Positions 47,426 to 55,052 of a DNA stretch of 64,000 nucleotides are shown here, one piece after another. A model generated the notes under the pieces. It did no database searches and was not told where the DNA came from. It saw nothing but the letters and a program-made list of their open reading frames with translations. Position 1 is the stretch's first letter; each line of letters begins with the position of its first letter. A program made the position numbers and the translations under genes. Source of the DNA: Streptomyces chartreusis (GTDB taxonomy: Bacteria > Actinomycetota > Actinomycetes > Streptomycetales > Streptomycetaceae). Location: assembly GCF_008704715.1 (NCBI RefSeq), contig NZ_CP023689.1, positions 7,812,001 to 7,876,000 of the forward strand, written 5' to 3'.

Positions 47426-49150
47426 TCAGCCGGTGATGACCAGGCCGACGATCTCGTCGTCCGAGAACCACACTCGGACCTCCGGCCGTCCCCCCGCGAA
47501 GGCGGTATGGACTGCCTGGCGGATCTCGGGGGACGGATGGTTCAGGTTCCGCCACTCACCGGCCACGAACAGCCGGAGCCGGGGCGGAAGTTCGCGGGGA
47601 TACGGCAGCAACTCGTCCCAGTACCGCTCGGCGAGGCCGGAGCCGACCGCCTGCGGCACCAGATGGGTGACCGCCGCCTTGATGTCGGGCCGGTTGCCGA
47701 TCCGTTGCGAGGCCGGCCGGCCCGGCGCGTCCTGCTGCGGGGAACCCGTCGCCCGCAGCACCGCACGCGCCTGCTCGGGGGACATCGGAGGCTGCGCGGC
47801 GGCCTTCAGCATGCCCTGGAGCGCGGCCAGCGCGCCGACCACCACCGGGGACGCGGACGACGTACCCGAGAACGTGTCGGTGTACCAGGCGATCTCCTCG
47901 GGTCCGCCCTGGAGGTCGCCGGGCCGGTCCCAGAAGCCGCCGGTCGTCGTCACCTCGCGGCCCCAGCCCTGCGCGTCCACCCGGGCGCCGTAGTTGGAGA
48001 AGGCGAGCCGGGAGCGGTCCGGGCCGTGATCGCGGCCGTGCGTGCCGGGGGGCGGGGCGCCGGCGCCGACCAGGACCGCCCCCGAGGACGGGTTGGACGG
48101 GTTGAACGGGTTGCGCCACGACTCCGGGAACTCGTCCGGGCGGCGCTCGTAGACCGCGTCGTCGAGGGACTCGCCGCCGTTGCCCGCGGCGGCCACGACC
48201 AGCACGCCCCTGGCGGTGGCGCAGCGGATCGCGGCGTGGTCGTCCGGCCACCATTCCAGCGCGACGTAGCCGCACTGGTCGTCGCGGTCGGCGAACTCGA
48301 ACCGGGGTCCCGGGCGGTGCAGTTCGACCAGCACGATGTCGCCGGGGCCGAGCCGCTCGGCCGCCGCGTGGATCGCGGCCGCCGTGCCGATGCCGTGGAA
48401 GGAGGCGGCCGCGGTCACCGTCTCCGGCACGATGCCGGTGACGCCGTGGTCGTTGCGGTCGCCGCCGATCACGCCGATCACCGCGGTGCCGTGGTTGCGC
48501 CAGGCCAGGTCGGTGAGAGGGGTGCCGACGACGACGCCGGCCAGCTTGCCGGCCAGGTCCTCGTGGCCCAGCTGCCAGGAGCCCTCGACGTCGATCACGG
48601 TCACGCCCTGACCGGCGCCGCCCGGCCGCTGCCAGGCCCAGAGCGCGTCGACGCCCTCGGGCGCCGGGCGCAGATAGCCCTGCCGGCCGCTGTAGTCGGG
48701 CGTGAGGGGCGCGCCCTCCTTCAGGCGCCCGCTGCCCTCGCCGAACTGCCCGAGAGAGGCGGGCACCGCGCCCGGTTTCACGTACGCCGTGTCGATGCCG
48801 GGCAGCGCGGCCATACGGGCCCGCAGTACCTCGGCGCGGCTCTCCCCGCCGCGCACCCGGTAGAACAGGGCCAGGTCGGACGTGTCCTGCGTGTCCGTGG
48901 TCTGCTGAAGCCGTTCCTCGCTGCCGAACAGCGGCTCCAGCGCGAGCTGTTCGTCACTGAGGAACATGTTGAGAGCCGACACATCGGCGCCCGCGACCGA
49001 CCGGACGCCCTCGGCCTGGGCCCGCAGCCGGGCCTCGGGACGGGCGACGACGATCAGTTCCGGCTCGGCTCCTCGATAGGTGAATCCCGCTCCGTCGGGC
49101 CCCGGCCCGGCCGTTCCCGGGCCCTGCGCCGGCTGTCCCTGGTCGGTCAT
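47426..49150 (-). CDS. S8 (subtilisin-like) serine peptidase, apparently cytoplasmic
   Basis: A 574-residue protein. Residues 1-150 hold a Gly/Pro-rich N-terminus and a region resembling an inhibitor-like prodomain. The catalytic domain has Asp in GVTVIDVEGSWQLGHEDL, His in AWRNHGTAVIGVIGG, oxyanion Asn in VVAAAGNGGESL and Ser in FSGTSSASPVVVGAL. No Sec or Tat signal is seen, unusual for subtilases. The C-terminal 38 residues (NHPSPEIRQAVHTAFAGG then VRVWFSDDEIVGLVITG) match the C-terminal domain of the Q-rich protein encoded just downstream. GAAGGGAG precedes the ATG. It diverges from a beta-propeller gene. Confidence 0.9.
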   Translation of the reverse strand: MTDQGQPAQGPGTAGPGPDGAGFTYRGAEPELIVVARPEARLRAQAEGVRSVAGADVSALNMFLSDEQLALEPLFGSEERLQQTTDTQDTSDLALFYRVRGGESRAEVLRARMAALPGIDTAYVKPGAVPASLGQFGEGSGRLKEGAPLTPDYSGRQGYLRPAPEGVDALWAWQRPGGAGQGVTVIDVEGSWQLGHEDLAGKLAGVVVGTPLTDLAWRNHGTAVIGVIGGDRNDHGVTGIVPETVTAAASFHGIGTAAAIHAAAERLGPGDIVLVELHRPGPRFEFADRDDQCGYVALEWWPDDHAAIRCATARGVLVVAAAGNGGESLDDAVYERRPDEFPESWRNPFNPSNPSSGAVLVGAGAPPPGTHGRDHGPDRSRLAFSNYGARVDAQGWGREVTTTGGFWDRPGDLQGGPEEIAWYTDTFSGTSSASPVVVGALAALQGMLKAAAQPPMSPEQARAVLRATGSPQQDAPGRPASQRIGNRPDIKAAVTHLVPQAVGSGLAERYWDELLPYPRELPPRLRLFVAGEWRNLNHPSPEIRQAVHTAFAGGRPEVRVWFSDDEIVGLVITG

Positions 49151-49461
49151 GGTCTGCCGCTCCCTTCGGTCCTGGGGTTGCCAAGTGCGGTTGGTGCGGC
49201 GCGCCTTCGGTGGACAACCAAGCACGCGCGGGCCGGTCCGTCCAGACTAATTTCGCCAACTTGGTTTGGGAACAAGTTGAATTGGGCAACGTGTGCAATC
49301 CGTCCGGAAAGAGATGTCACGTCATAATCCGGCCAGCTGCTGTCCAGTCCCTGTCGAGACACCGGCCTCGGCTGCGGAGGTGCCCGGCGTGTGGTGGGGT
49401 GGGGGAGTCAGTTGACCGTTGGACCAGCTGTCGGCCGGTCCTCTCAGCGGAAGGACGCACA
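49151..49461. promoter_or_regulatory. Divergent promoter region with inverted repeat
   Basis: A gene-free stretch of 311 bp. CAACTTG (49257-49263) and CAAGTTG (49273-49279) are perfect inverted arms around a 9-nt spacer, in a locally A/T-rich part (about 49245-49295) likely to contain the promoter of the protease operon. The rest shows nothing distinctive. Confidence 0.45.
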
Positions 49462-50436
49462 GTGGCCCCCGAACACCGCTCCTTCGCACCTCGTCCCACC
49501 CGCCGCAGACTCCTCGCGACGGGCGCCGCGACCGTCGGCGCCGCACTCGTCCCGGCCACCGGCACCCCCGCCGCCGCGGCCGGAAAGCGCCGCCCCACGG
49601 TGCTCCGCCTCCCGAACGGCTTCCGCCCGGAGGGCATCGCCGTCGGCGGCGGACCGTACGCCTATCTCGGCTCGCTCGGCGACGGCTCCCTCTACCGCGC
49701 CGACCTGCGCACCGGCGAGGGCGCGATCTTCTCGGCGGGACCCGGCACGCCCTCGGTCGGTCTCAAACTTGACCACCGGGGGCGCCTGTTCGTCGCCGGA
49801 CGCGGGCAGGGCGCCCGCGTGGTGGACGCCCGCAGCGGCGCGATCCTCGCCTCCTACGCCCTGACCTCGGCGACCCCGACCTTCGCCAACGACGTGTTCC
49901 TCACCCCGCGCGCGGCCTGGTTCACGGACTCCTTCCAGCCCGCGCTGTACGCCCTGCCGCTCGGCCGGAACGGGCAACTGCCGGACGCGGACGAGGTCGT
50001 GACGCTCACCCTGAGCGGCGACTGGAGCCAGGTCGCGGGCGAGGTCGTCAACGCCAACGGCATCACCGCCACGCCGGACGGCTCCGCGCTGCTCGTCGTG
50101 CAGTCCGGGGTCGGCGGGCTGCACCGGGTGAACCCGCGCACGGGCGTCACCGAACTCGTCGACCTCGGCGACGCGGCACCGCTCACCAACGGCGACGGCC
50201 TGCTGCTGATCGGTCGGACGCTGTACGTCGTGCAGAACCGGCAGAACGCCATCGACGTCTTCAGGCTCGCCGCCGACGGCCGCAGCGGCGTCTTCCAACG
50301 CCGCGTCACCGACCCGCTGTTCGACGTGCCGACCACGGTGGCCGCGTACAAGGGCCGCCTCTACCTGCCCAACGCCCGCTTCACCACGACACCTACACCG
50401 GACACGACGTACGACGTGATCTCCGTGCCCTTGTGA
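49462..50436 (+). CDS. Tat-exported SMP-30/gluconolactonase-like beta-propeller protein
   Basis: A 324-residue secreted protein. The N-terminus contains the Tat motif RPTRRRLLATGAATVGAALV and an Ala-rich cleavage region. The rest reads as repeated four-stranded blades: LPNGFRPEGIAVGGGPYAYLG, LKLDHRGRLFVAGRGQGA, ANGITATPDGSALLVVQS, LPNARFTTTPTPDTTYD. This is the six-bladed propeller pattern of SMP-30/gluconolactonase or NHL-type proteins. Enzymatic activity is uncertain. GTG start with GGAAGGAC 6 bp upstream. Followed by a very strong hairpin. Confidence 0.8.
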   Translation: MAPEHRSFAPRPTRRRLLATGAATVGAALVPATGTPAAAAGKRRPTVLRLPNGFRPEGIAVGGGPYAYLGSLGDGSLYRADLRTGEGAIFSAGPGTPSVGLKLDHRGRLFVAGRGQGARVVDARSGAILASYALTSATPTFANDVFLTPRAAWFTDSFQPALYALPLGRNGQLPDADEVVTLTLSGDWSQVAGEVVNANGITATPDGSALLVVQSGVGGLHRVNPRTGVTELVDLGDAAPLTNGDGLLLIGRTLYVVQNRQNAIDVFRLAADGRSGVFQRRVTDPLFDVPTTVAAYKGRLYLPNARFTTTPTPDTTYDVISVPL

Positions 50437-50446
50437 CGCATGCGCC

Positions 50447-50499
50447 GATCGAGGAAGAGGGCGGTGCGCATATCCGGCGCACCGCCCTCTTCCTCGATC
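50447..50499. terminator. 23-bp perfect-stem bidirectional terminator
   Basis: Bases 50447-50469 and 50477-50499 are perfectly complementary over 23 positions around a 7-nt loop. It sits between the convergent beta-propeller and PAC2 genes and can stop both. It is exceptionally long for a simple terminator. Confidence 0.9.
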
Positions 50500-50507
50500 A
50501 ACCGGCT

Positions 50508-51431
50508 TCAGTCGTCCGACGAGTCCTCGTCGTCCCTGTTGCCCGGCTTCGGAGGCATCGGCGGACGCGTACGGTCCTCGGGCGACGGGCCGCCGTCCCG
50601 GCGCCGCAGATATCGCTCGAACTCGCGCGCGATGGCCTCGCCGGACGCCTCCGGCAGCTCCGCGGTGTCGCGGGCCTCCTCCAGCGTCTGCACGTACTCC
50701 GCCACCTCGCTGTCCTCGGCGGCCAGCTGATCGACGCCGACCTGCCAGGCGCGCGCGTCCTCGGGCAGCTCGCCCAGCGGGATGCGGACGTCGATCAGGT
50801 CCTCCAGCCGGTTGAGCAGCGCCAGTGTCGCCTTCGGGTTCGGCGGCTGCGAGACGTAGTGCGGTACGGCGGCCCACAGGCTGACGGCCGGAACGCCTGC
50901 GTGCGTGCACGCCTCCTGGAGGACGCCGACGATGCCCGTAGGGCCCTCGTACTTGGTCTCCTCCAGATCCATGCGGCGGGCCAGGTCCGGGTCGGACGTG
51001 GTGCCGCTGATCGGGACCGGACGCGTGTGCGGGGTGTCACCGAGCAGGGCGCCCAGGATGACCACCAGCTCCACGCCCAGCTCGTGCGCGAAGCCGAGGA
51101 GCTCGTTGCAGAACGAGCGCCAGCGCATGGACGGTTCGATGCCTCGGACGAGAACGAGATCACGTGGCTTGTCGCCGCCGACCCGGACCACCGAGAGCCG
51201 GGTCGTCGGCCACGTGATCTTGCGGACGCCCGCGTCCATCCACACCGTGGGGCGGTTCACCTGGAAGTCGTAGTAGTCCTCGGCGTCCAGCGCCGCGAAG
51301 ACCTCGCCCTTCCATTCCCTGTCCAGATGCGCGACCGCGGTGGAGGCGGCGTCGCCGGCATCGTTCCAGCCCTCGAACGCGGCCACCATGACCGGGTCGA
51401 TCAGCTCGGGAACCCCCTCGAGCTCGATCAC
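50508..51431 (-). CDS. PAC2 family protein
   Basis: A 307-residue protein of the PAC2 family, named for the eukaryotic proteasome assembly chaperone. Landmarks are DPVMVAAFEGWNDAGDAASTAV, LVLVRGIEPSMRWRSF, LVVILGALLGDTPHTRPVPI and AVPHYVSQPPNPKATLALL. The role in actinobacteria, which have a proteasome, is not proven. It ends with an acidic tail. Together with mshC and the SCO1664-type gene it belongs to the conserved actinobacterial neighbourhood; its upstream region marks the left edge of the NACHT insertion. Confidence 0.92.
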   Translation of the reverse strand: MIELEGVPELIDPVMVAAFEGWNDAGDAASTAVAHLDREWKGEVFAALDAEDYYDFQVNRPTVWMDAGVRKITWPTTRLSVVRVGGDKPRDLVLVRGIEPSMRWRSFCNELLGFAHELGVELVVILGALLGDTPHTRPVPISGTTSDPDLARRMDLEETKYEGPTGIVGVLQEACTHAGVPAVSLWAAVPHYVSQPPNPKATLALLNRLEDLIDVRIPLGELPEDARAWQVGVDQLAAEDSEVAEYVQTLEEARDTAELPEASGEAIAREFERYLRRRDGGPSPEDRTRPPMPPKPGNRDDEDSSDD

Positions 51432-51803
51432 CCAGTGCCTCCTTCCGACGTGCCCTCGCCTGACGAACCAACCTTACGGCGTGCGACGGGGGCGCCCGCA
51501 GCCCCCTTGCACGGGGACATGAACGGATCACTGCCCCGTTCGTCCCCCCGAAACACCCCACAGTCATCCGAGCTGTGCCCGGGCGGGGGCGGGGGTTGAT
51601 CTGGGGGGTTCGGCGACTGCTCAGGTCGTCTCCGGGCCGCCGCGCGCAGGAACGCATCATACGTCGGATGATCGTTCAGAGGTCCGATGTCCGGCCCGTG
51701 CCGGGAGCCGGGCGGCCCGCATCCGCCCGGACCGGTCACCCACTCGTGTGGCCGCGGCCGGAACGGCTCCGGACGGGGGAGCGGCTGCGGAACTCTACGT
51801 CGG
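51432..51803. promoter_or_regulatory. Divergent region between PAC2 and NACHT gene 1
   Basis: A gene-free stretch of 372 bp. The palindrome ATCATACGTCGGATGAT (51656-51672, 7 of 8 pairs symmetrical) contains the 12-mer ATACGTCGGATG, whose complement recurs at 55001-55012 in the promoter of the GntR-family gene between the two NACHT genes. It is probably an operator for NACHT gene 1. Nothing else is recognised. Confidence 0.45.
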
Positions 51804-54290
51804 GTGAGCGGAGTTGCCCCCAGGTCGCGTGTGCGGCGGGTCGGGATCGGGTATCTGACGCTGCTTGGGGTGGGGACGCTGGGGGCACTGCTGGTCGCGC
51901 CGCGCGTCGAGGACCCGGCGGCTGTCGTCGCCGCGCTGCTGCCCACCCTGGCCGGCGCCTACCTGGCGTGGAGCGCCTACCGGGCGGACCGCGCCGAAGC
52001 GGCGTTCACGCCCGCCGACCCGGGCGACGTCGCCGACCGGCTCGCCGTCGCCGTACGCCGGCAGTGGGAGGCGGAGGCGCGGGCACGGCGGCTCGCGGAC
52101 CCGTACCCGCTGCCGGTCGCCTGGCACGGCGCCGATGCCGGCCTGGCCGAGGTGACCGAGGGCCTGGCGGGCCGGGACGGCGAGATCGGCACGATCCTCG
52201 CGGGCCTGATGCCCGATCCACGGCTGCTGGTGCTGGGCGCCCCGGGATCGGGCAAGACGCTGCTGCTCGTACGGCTGCTGCTCGCGCTGATCGAGGACCG
52301 CGCGGCCGGCGATCCGGTGCCCGTGCTCTTCCCGCTGGCCTCCTGGAATCCGACGGCCCTGGACCTACGGGGCTGGATGGAGCGCAAGCTGGTCCAGGAC
52401 CACGCCGAGCTGGGCGTGCCGGCGCCGGGGGAGTACGGGGACGTCACGCTCGCCAGGATGCTGCTGGAGCGGAGGCTGGTGTTCCCGGTTCTGGACGGGT
52501 TCGACGAACTGCCCGCCGGGACGAGCGGGTTGGCGCTGCACCGGATCGGCGAGGCGTTGCCGTACGGCTGCGGACTGGTGCTGTCGAGCCGGCCGGCCGA
52601 GTACCGGGCGGCGCTGCGGCCCCGCACGGGCGTGCCGGCGCGGCTCTCCGGCATGGCCGGAATCGAACTGGAACCGCTGGACGCCATTGATGTCTCCCGC
52701 TATCTGCTGCGCGACGCGGGCGGCGACGGCACACCGGCTGCGGAGCGGTGGGCGCCGGTCGTCTCGACGCTGGGCACGGGTACGCCCGCTGCGAGGGCAC
52801 TCACGAGCCCGTTGACGGTCTCGCTGGCCCGTGCCGTGTACAACCCGCGGCCCGGGGAGCGTGAGGGGGAACTCCCCGAGCCGGCCGAACTGCTGCGGCA
52901 TCCGACGCGGGCCGCGGTGGAGCGGCGTCTGCTCGACGCGTTCGTCGATGGCGCCTACCGGCCGGGGGCGGAGCGGCGCTGCCCGTGGACCGTTCGTGAG
53001 GCGCGGCATGCGCTGCGGTTCCTGGCGCGGCACATGGAGCGCGGTGCGGACGGAGCCGCCGAGGTGGCGTGGTGGAAGCTGGGCCGTGCCGTGCCGGACG
53101 TCCTGTTCCAGGTGCTGGGCGGCATCCTGCTGGGTGCGCTCGGATGGCTGGTCGAGGGCGTGGTCATGGAAGTCATCCATTCCTTCGCTCCACAGTTGCA
53201 GTCGTCGCCACGCTGGGAGGAGCGCGGAGGGCTCGGAGTCGTGGCGGCCGGGATCTGCGGCGGTCTGGCGGGGGGTCTCGCGGCGGCCCTGACCGTCACG
53301 CTGCTGTGTGTGGCGGTCGCCGCTCCCGAAGTCCTCGACGAACTCGTGCTGCGCCGCCTGGCCGACGGTGGTTCCCTGGCGCTCGTCGGAGTGATCATCT
53401 GCGGGTTCGCCTTCGGCGGCCGGACCGACGTGCGGCCGCCCGCCGACTGGGACTGGAGGCTCCCGACGACCGGGTTCGCGGCCGCGATCTGTTACGGACT
53501 CTGTTTCGACAACGCCTGCGGAACCGTCAGCGCACTGCTCTACGGCATCACGGCGGCAACCGTCGGCAGGGACGGCGTGGGCACGGACCCGGCCTGTCCT
53601 GTCGCCCGGGTGCGCTGGCACTGGAGCCGGAGGGGCGTGTGCCGCGGGCTGCTGGGCGGGCTGCTGCTCGGGGGCAGCATCCTGCTGGAGGGCCTGCTCG
53701 CGGATGTGCTCTCGGGAGGGTCCACCCAGATGTACATCGCGCCCGCCGATCCCGTCGCGGCCACTTGGGCGGCACTCCAGGTGGGCGCTGTGTTCGCGGT
53801 GGCCGGTCTGCTCCTGAACGGCCTGCGGACGGTTCCGGTCGACCTCGGCGCAGATGTCGAGGGCCGCGCCCTGCTGGTCAACGACCGGCGAACGCTCGGC
53901 ACCTGTGTCCTGACGTCGGTCGTGGTCGGTGCTCTGGTGATCGGTACGCAAGGTTGGTGCGCGACCGTATGGGGGTCCACGGGGGTGTGGGGCGCGACCA
54001 CCGGCGAGAGCGGGCAGTGGGCCTACGCGGTGGGGCTGATCCCCTCGCTGCTGACGGGCCTGGCCATCGGAATCCGCCAGTCGGCCTGGACCCGCTACGC
54101 GGTCGCCCGCTGCTATCTGGCCCTGCGCGCCAGGGCGCCCTTCGACCTCATGGCCTTCCTCGCCGACGCTCACGAGAACCGGGGTGTCCTGCGCCGCACC
54201 GGCGCCGTCTACCAGTTCCGCCACATCGAGTTGCAGCACCGCCTCGCCGAGGCCGAACCCGGCACCGTGAACCCTTCACCACGGCCCTGA
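51804..54290 (+). CDS. Membrane NACHT-domain NTPase 1
   Basis: An 828-residue STAND-type NTPase. Two N-terminal hydrophobic helices (about 13-32 and 38-58) precede a helical stalk (VRRQWEAEARARRLADPYPL). The NACHT domain has Walker A GAPGSGKT at 145-152 and Walker B VFPVLDGFDELP with Asp231, Asp234 and Glu235, then SSRPAEY. Instead of LRR or TPR sensor repeats, the C-terminal half (from about residue 430) has some eight hydrophobic helices. It ends in a winged-helix-like LMAFLADAHENRGVLRRTGA and VYQFRHIELQHRLA. The GTG start was chosen because upstream residues look non-coding. Its stop is 1 bp from the convergent GntR gene. NACHT proteins act in bacterial immunity and signalling; the role of this type is not established. 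Confidence 0.85.
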   Translation: MSGVAPRSRVRRVGIGYLTLLGVGTLGALLVAPRVEDPAAVVAALLPTLAGAYLAWSAYRADRAEAAFTPADPGDVADRLAVAVRRQWEAEARARRLADPYPLPVAWHGADAGLAEVTEGLAGRDGEIGTILAGLMPDPRLLVLGAPGSGKTLLLVRLLLALIEDRAAGDPVPVLFPLASWNPTALDLRGWMERKLVQDHAELGVPAPGEYGDVTLARMLLERRLVFPVLDGFDELPAGTSGLALHRIGEALPYGCGLVLSSRPAEYRAALRPRTGVPARLSGMAGIELEPLDAIDVSRYLLRDAGGDGTPAAERWAPVVSTLGTGTPAARALTSPLTVSLARAVYNPRPGEREGELPEPAELLRHPTRAAVERRLLDAFVDGAYRPGAERRCPWTVREARHALRFLARHMERGADGAAEVAWWKLGRAVPDVLFQVLGGILLGALGWLVEGVVMEVIHSFAPQLQSSPRWEERGGLGVVAAGICGGLAGGLAAALTVTLLCVAVAAPEVLDELVLRRLADGGSLALVGVIICGFAFGGRTDVRPPADWDWRLPTTGFAAAICYGLCFDNACGTVSALLYGITAATVGRDGVGTDPACPVARVRWHWSRRGVCRGLLGGLLLGGSILLEGLLADVLSGGSTQMYIAPADPVAATWAALQVGAVFAVAGLLLNGLRTVPVDLGADVEGRALLVNDRRTLGTCVLTSVVVGALVIGTQGWCATVWGSTGVWGATTGESGQWAYAVGLIPSLLTGLAIGIRQSAWTRYAVARCYLALRARAPFDLMAFLADAHENRGVLRRTGAVYQFRHIELQHRLAEAEPGTVNPSPRP

Positions 54291-54291
54291 C

Positions 54292-54963
54292 TCACAGCGT
54301 GGAGCGCAGCCACTGTTCCACGCTCGCGATGTGCACCGTCGCCCACGAGCGTGCCGCCTCCGCGTCCCGGTCGCGCAGGGCCGCCAGGATCGCCCGGTGT
54401 TCGTGCAGGGTGCGGCTGACCGCGTCCTCCTGGGTCAGGCCGCGCCAGATGCGTGCCCGGGTCGTCGGTCCGGAAAGGCCGTCCAGGAGCGAGCACAGCA
54501 CGGAGTTGCCGGAGCTCTGCACGATGCCCCGGTGGAACTCCAGGTCGCAGGCGACGAGTTCCTCCACCGACGGGGCGTCGCCCAGCTTCTCCAACTGGGC
54601 CGACAGCGCGTCCAGTTGCTGCTCGCTGATCCGGGACGCGGCCATCGCCGTTGCCGCCGGCTCCAGGATGCGGCGCACGGCGAGGAACTCCAGCACCGTG
54701 TCGTCGCGGTGGAAGTCGACGACGAAGCTCAGCGCCTCCAGCAGCAGTTGCGGGTCCAGGCTCGTGACGTAGGTGCCGTCGCCCTGCCGTACGTCCAGGA
54801 TCCGGATCAGCGACAGGGCGCGCACGGCCTCCCGCAGGGAGTTGCGGGACAGTCCGAGTTCGGCGGCCAGCTCGCTCTCCTTGGGGAGCCGGTCGCCGGG
54901 GCGCAGGGCGCCGGAGACGATCATGCCCTTGATCTTCTCGATCGCCTCGTCGGTGACTGCCAT
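54292..54963 (-). CDS. GntR-family regulator, FadR/FCD subfamily
   Basis: A 223-residue regulator. The winged helix is GALRPGDRLPKESELAAELG then SRNSLREAVRALSLIRILD. The FCD domain has LVACDLEFHRGIVQSSGNSVL and RTLHEHRAILAALRDRD with the metal-binding Asp/His pattern that usually senses sugar acids or other carboxylates. Such regulators normally sit next to a catabolic operon; here the only neighbours are two NACHT genes. It is 89 bp downstream of NACHT gene 2 on the same strand and convergent with NACHT gene 1. A 7-7-7 palindrome lies 22 bp before its ATG. Confidence 0.88.
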   Translation of the reverse strand: MAVTDEAIEKIKGMIVSGALRPGDRLPKESELAAELGLSRNSLREAVRALSLIRILDVRQGDGTYVTSLDPQLLLEALSFVVDFHRDDTVLEFLAVRRILEPAATAMAASRISEQQLDALSAQLEKLGDAPSVEELVACDLEFHRGIVQSSGNSVLCSLLDGLSGPTTRARIWRGLTQEDAVSRTLHEHRAILAALRDRDAEAARSWATVHIASVEQWLRSTL

Positions 54964-54984
54964 GGCCGGCCTCCCTGTCGTTCA

Positions 54985-55012
54985 GGATGTCGTGATGAGA
55001 CATCCGACGTAT
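54985..55012. promoter_or_regulatory. Operator region of the NACHT-island GntR gene
   Basis: GGATGTC-gtgatga-GACATCC (54985-55005) is a perfect 7-bp-arm inverted repeat 22 bp before the start. Overlapping its right arm is CATCCGACGTAT (55001-55012), the 12-mer shared in reverse with 51659-51670 upstream of NACHT gene 1. Autoregulation is likely. Confidence 0.55.
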
Positions 55013-55052
55013 CCCGCCATTATGCGGGGCTCCGGTCCGGGCCCCCGAGCGG

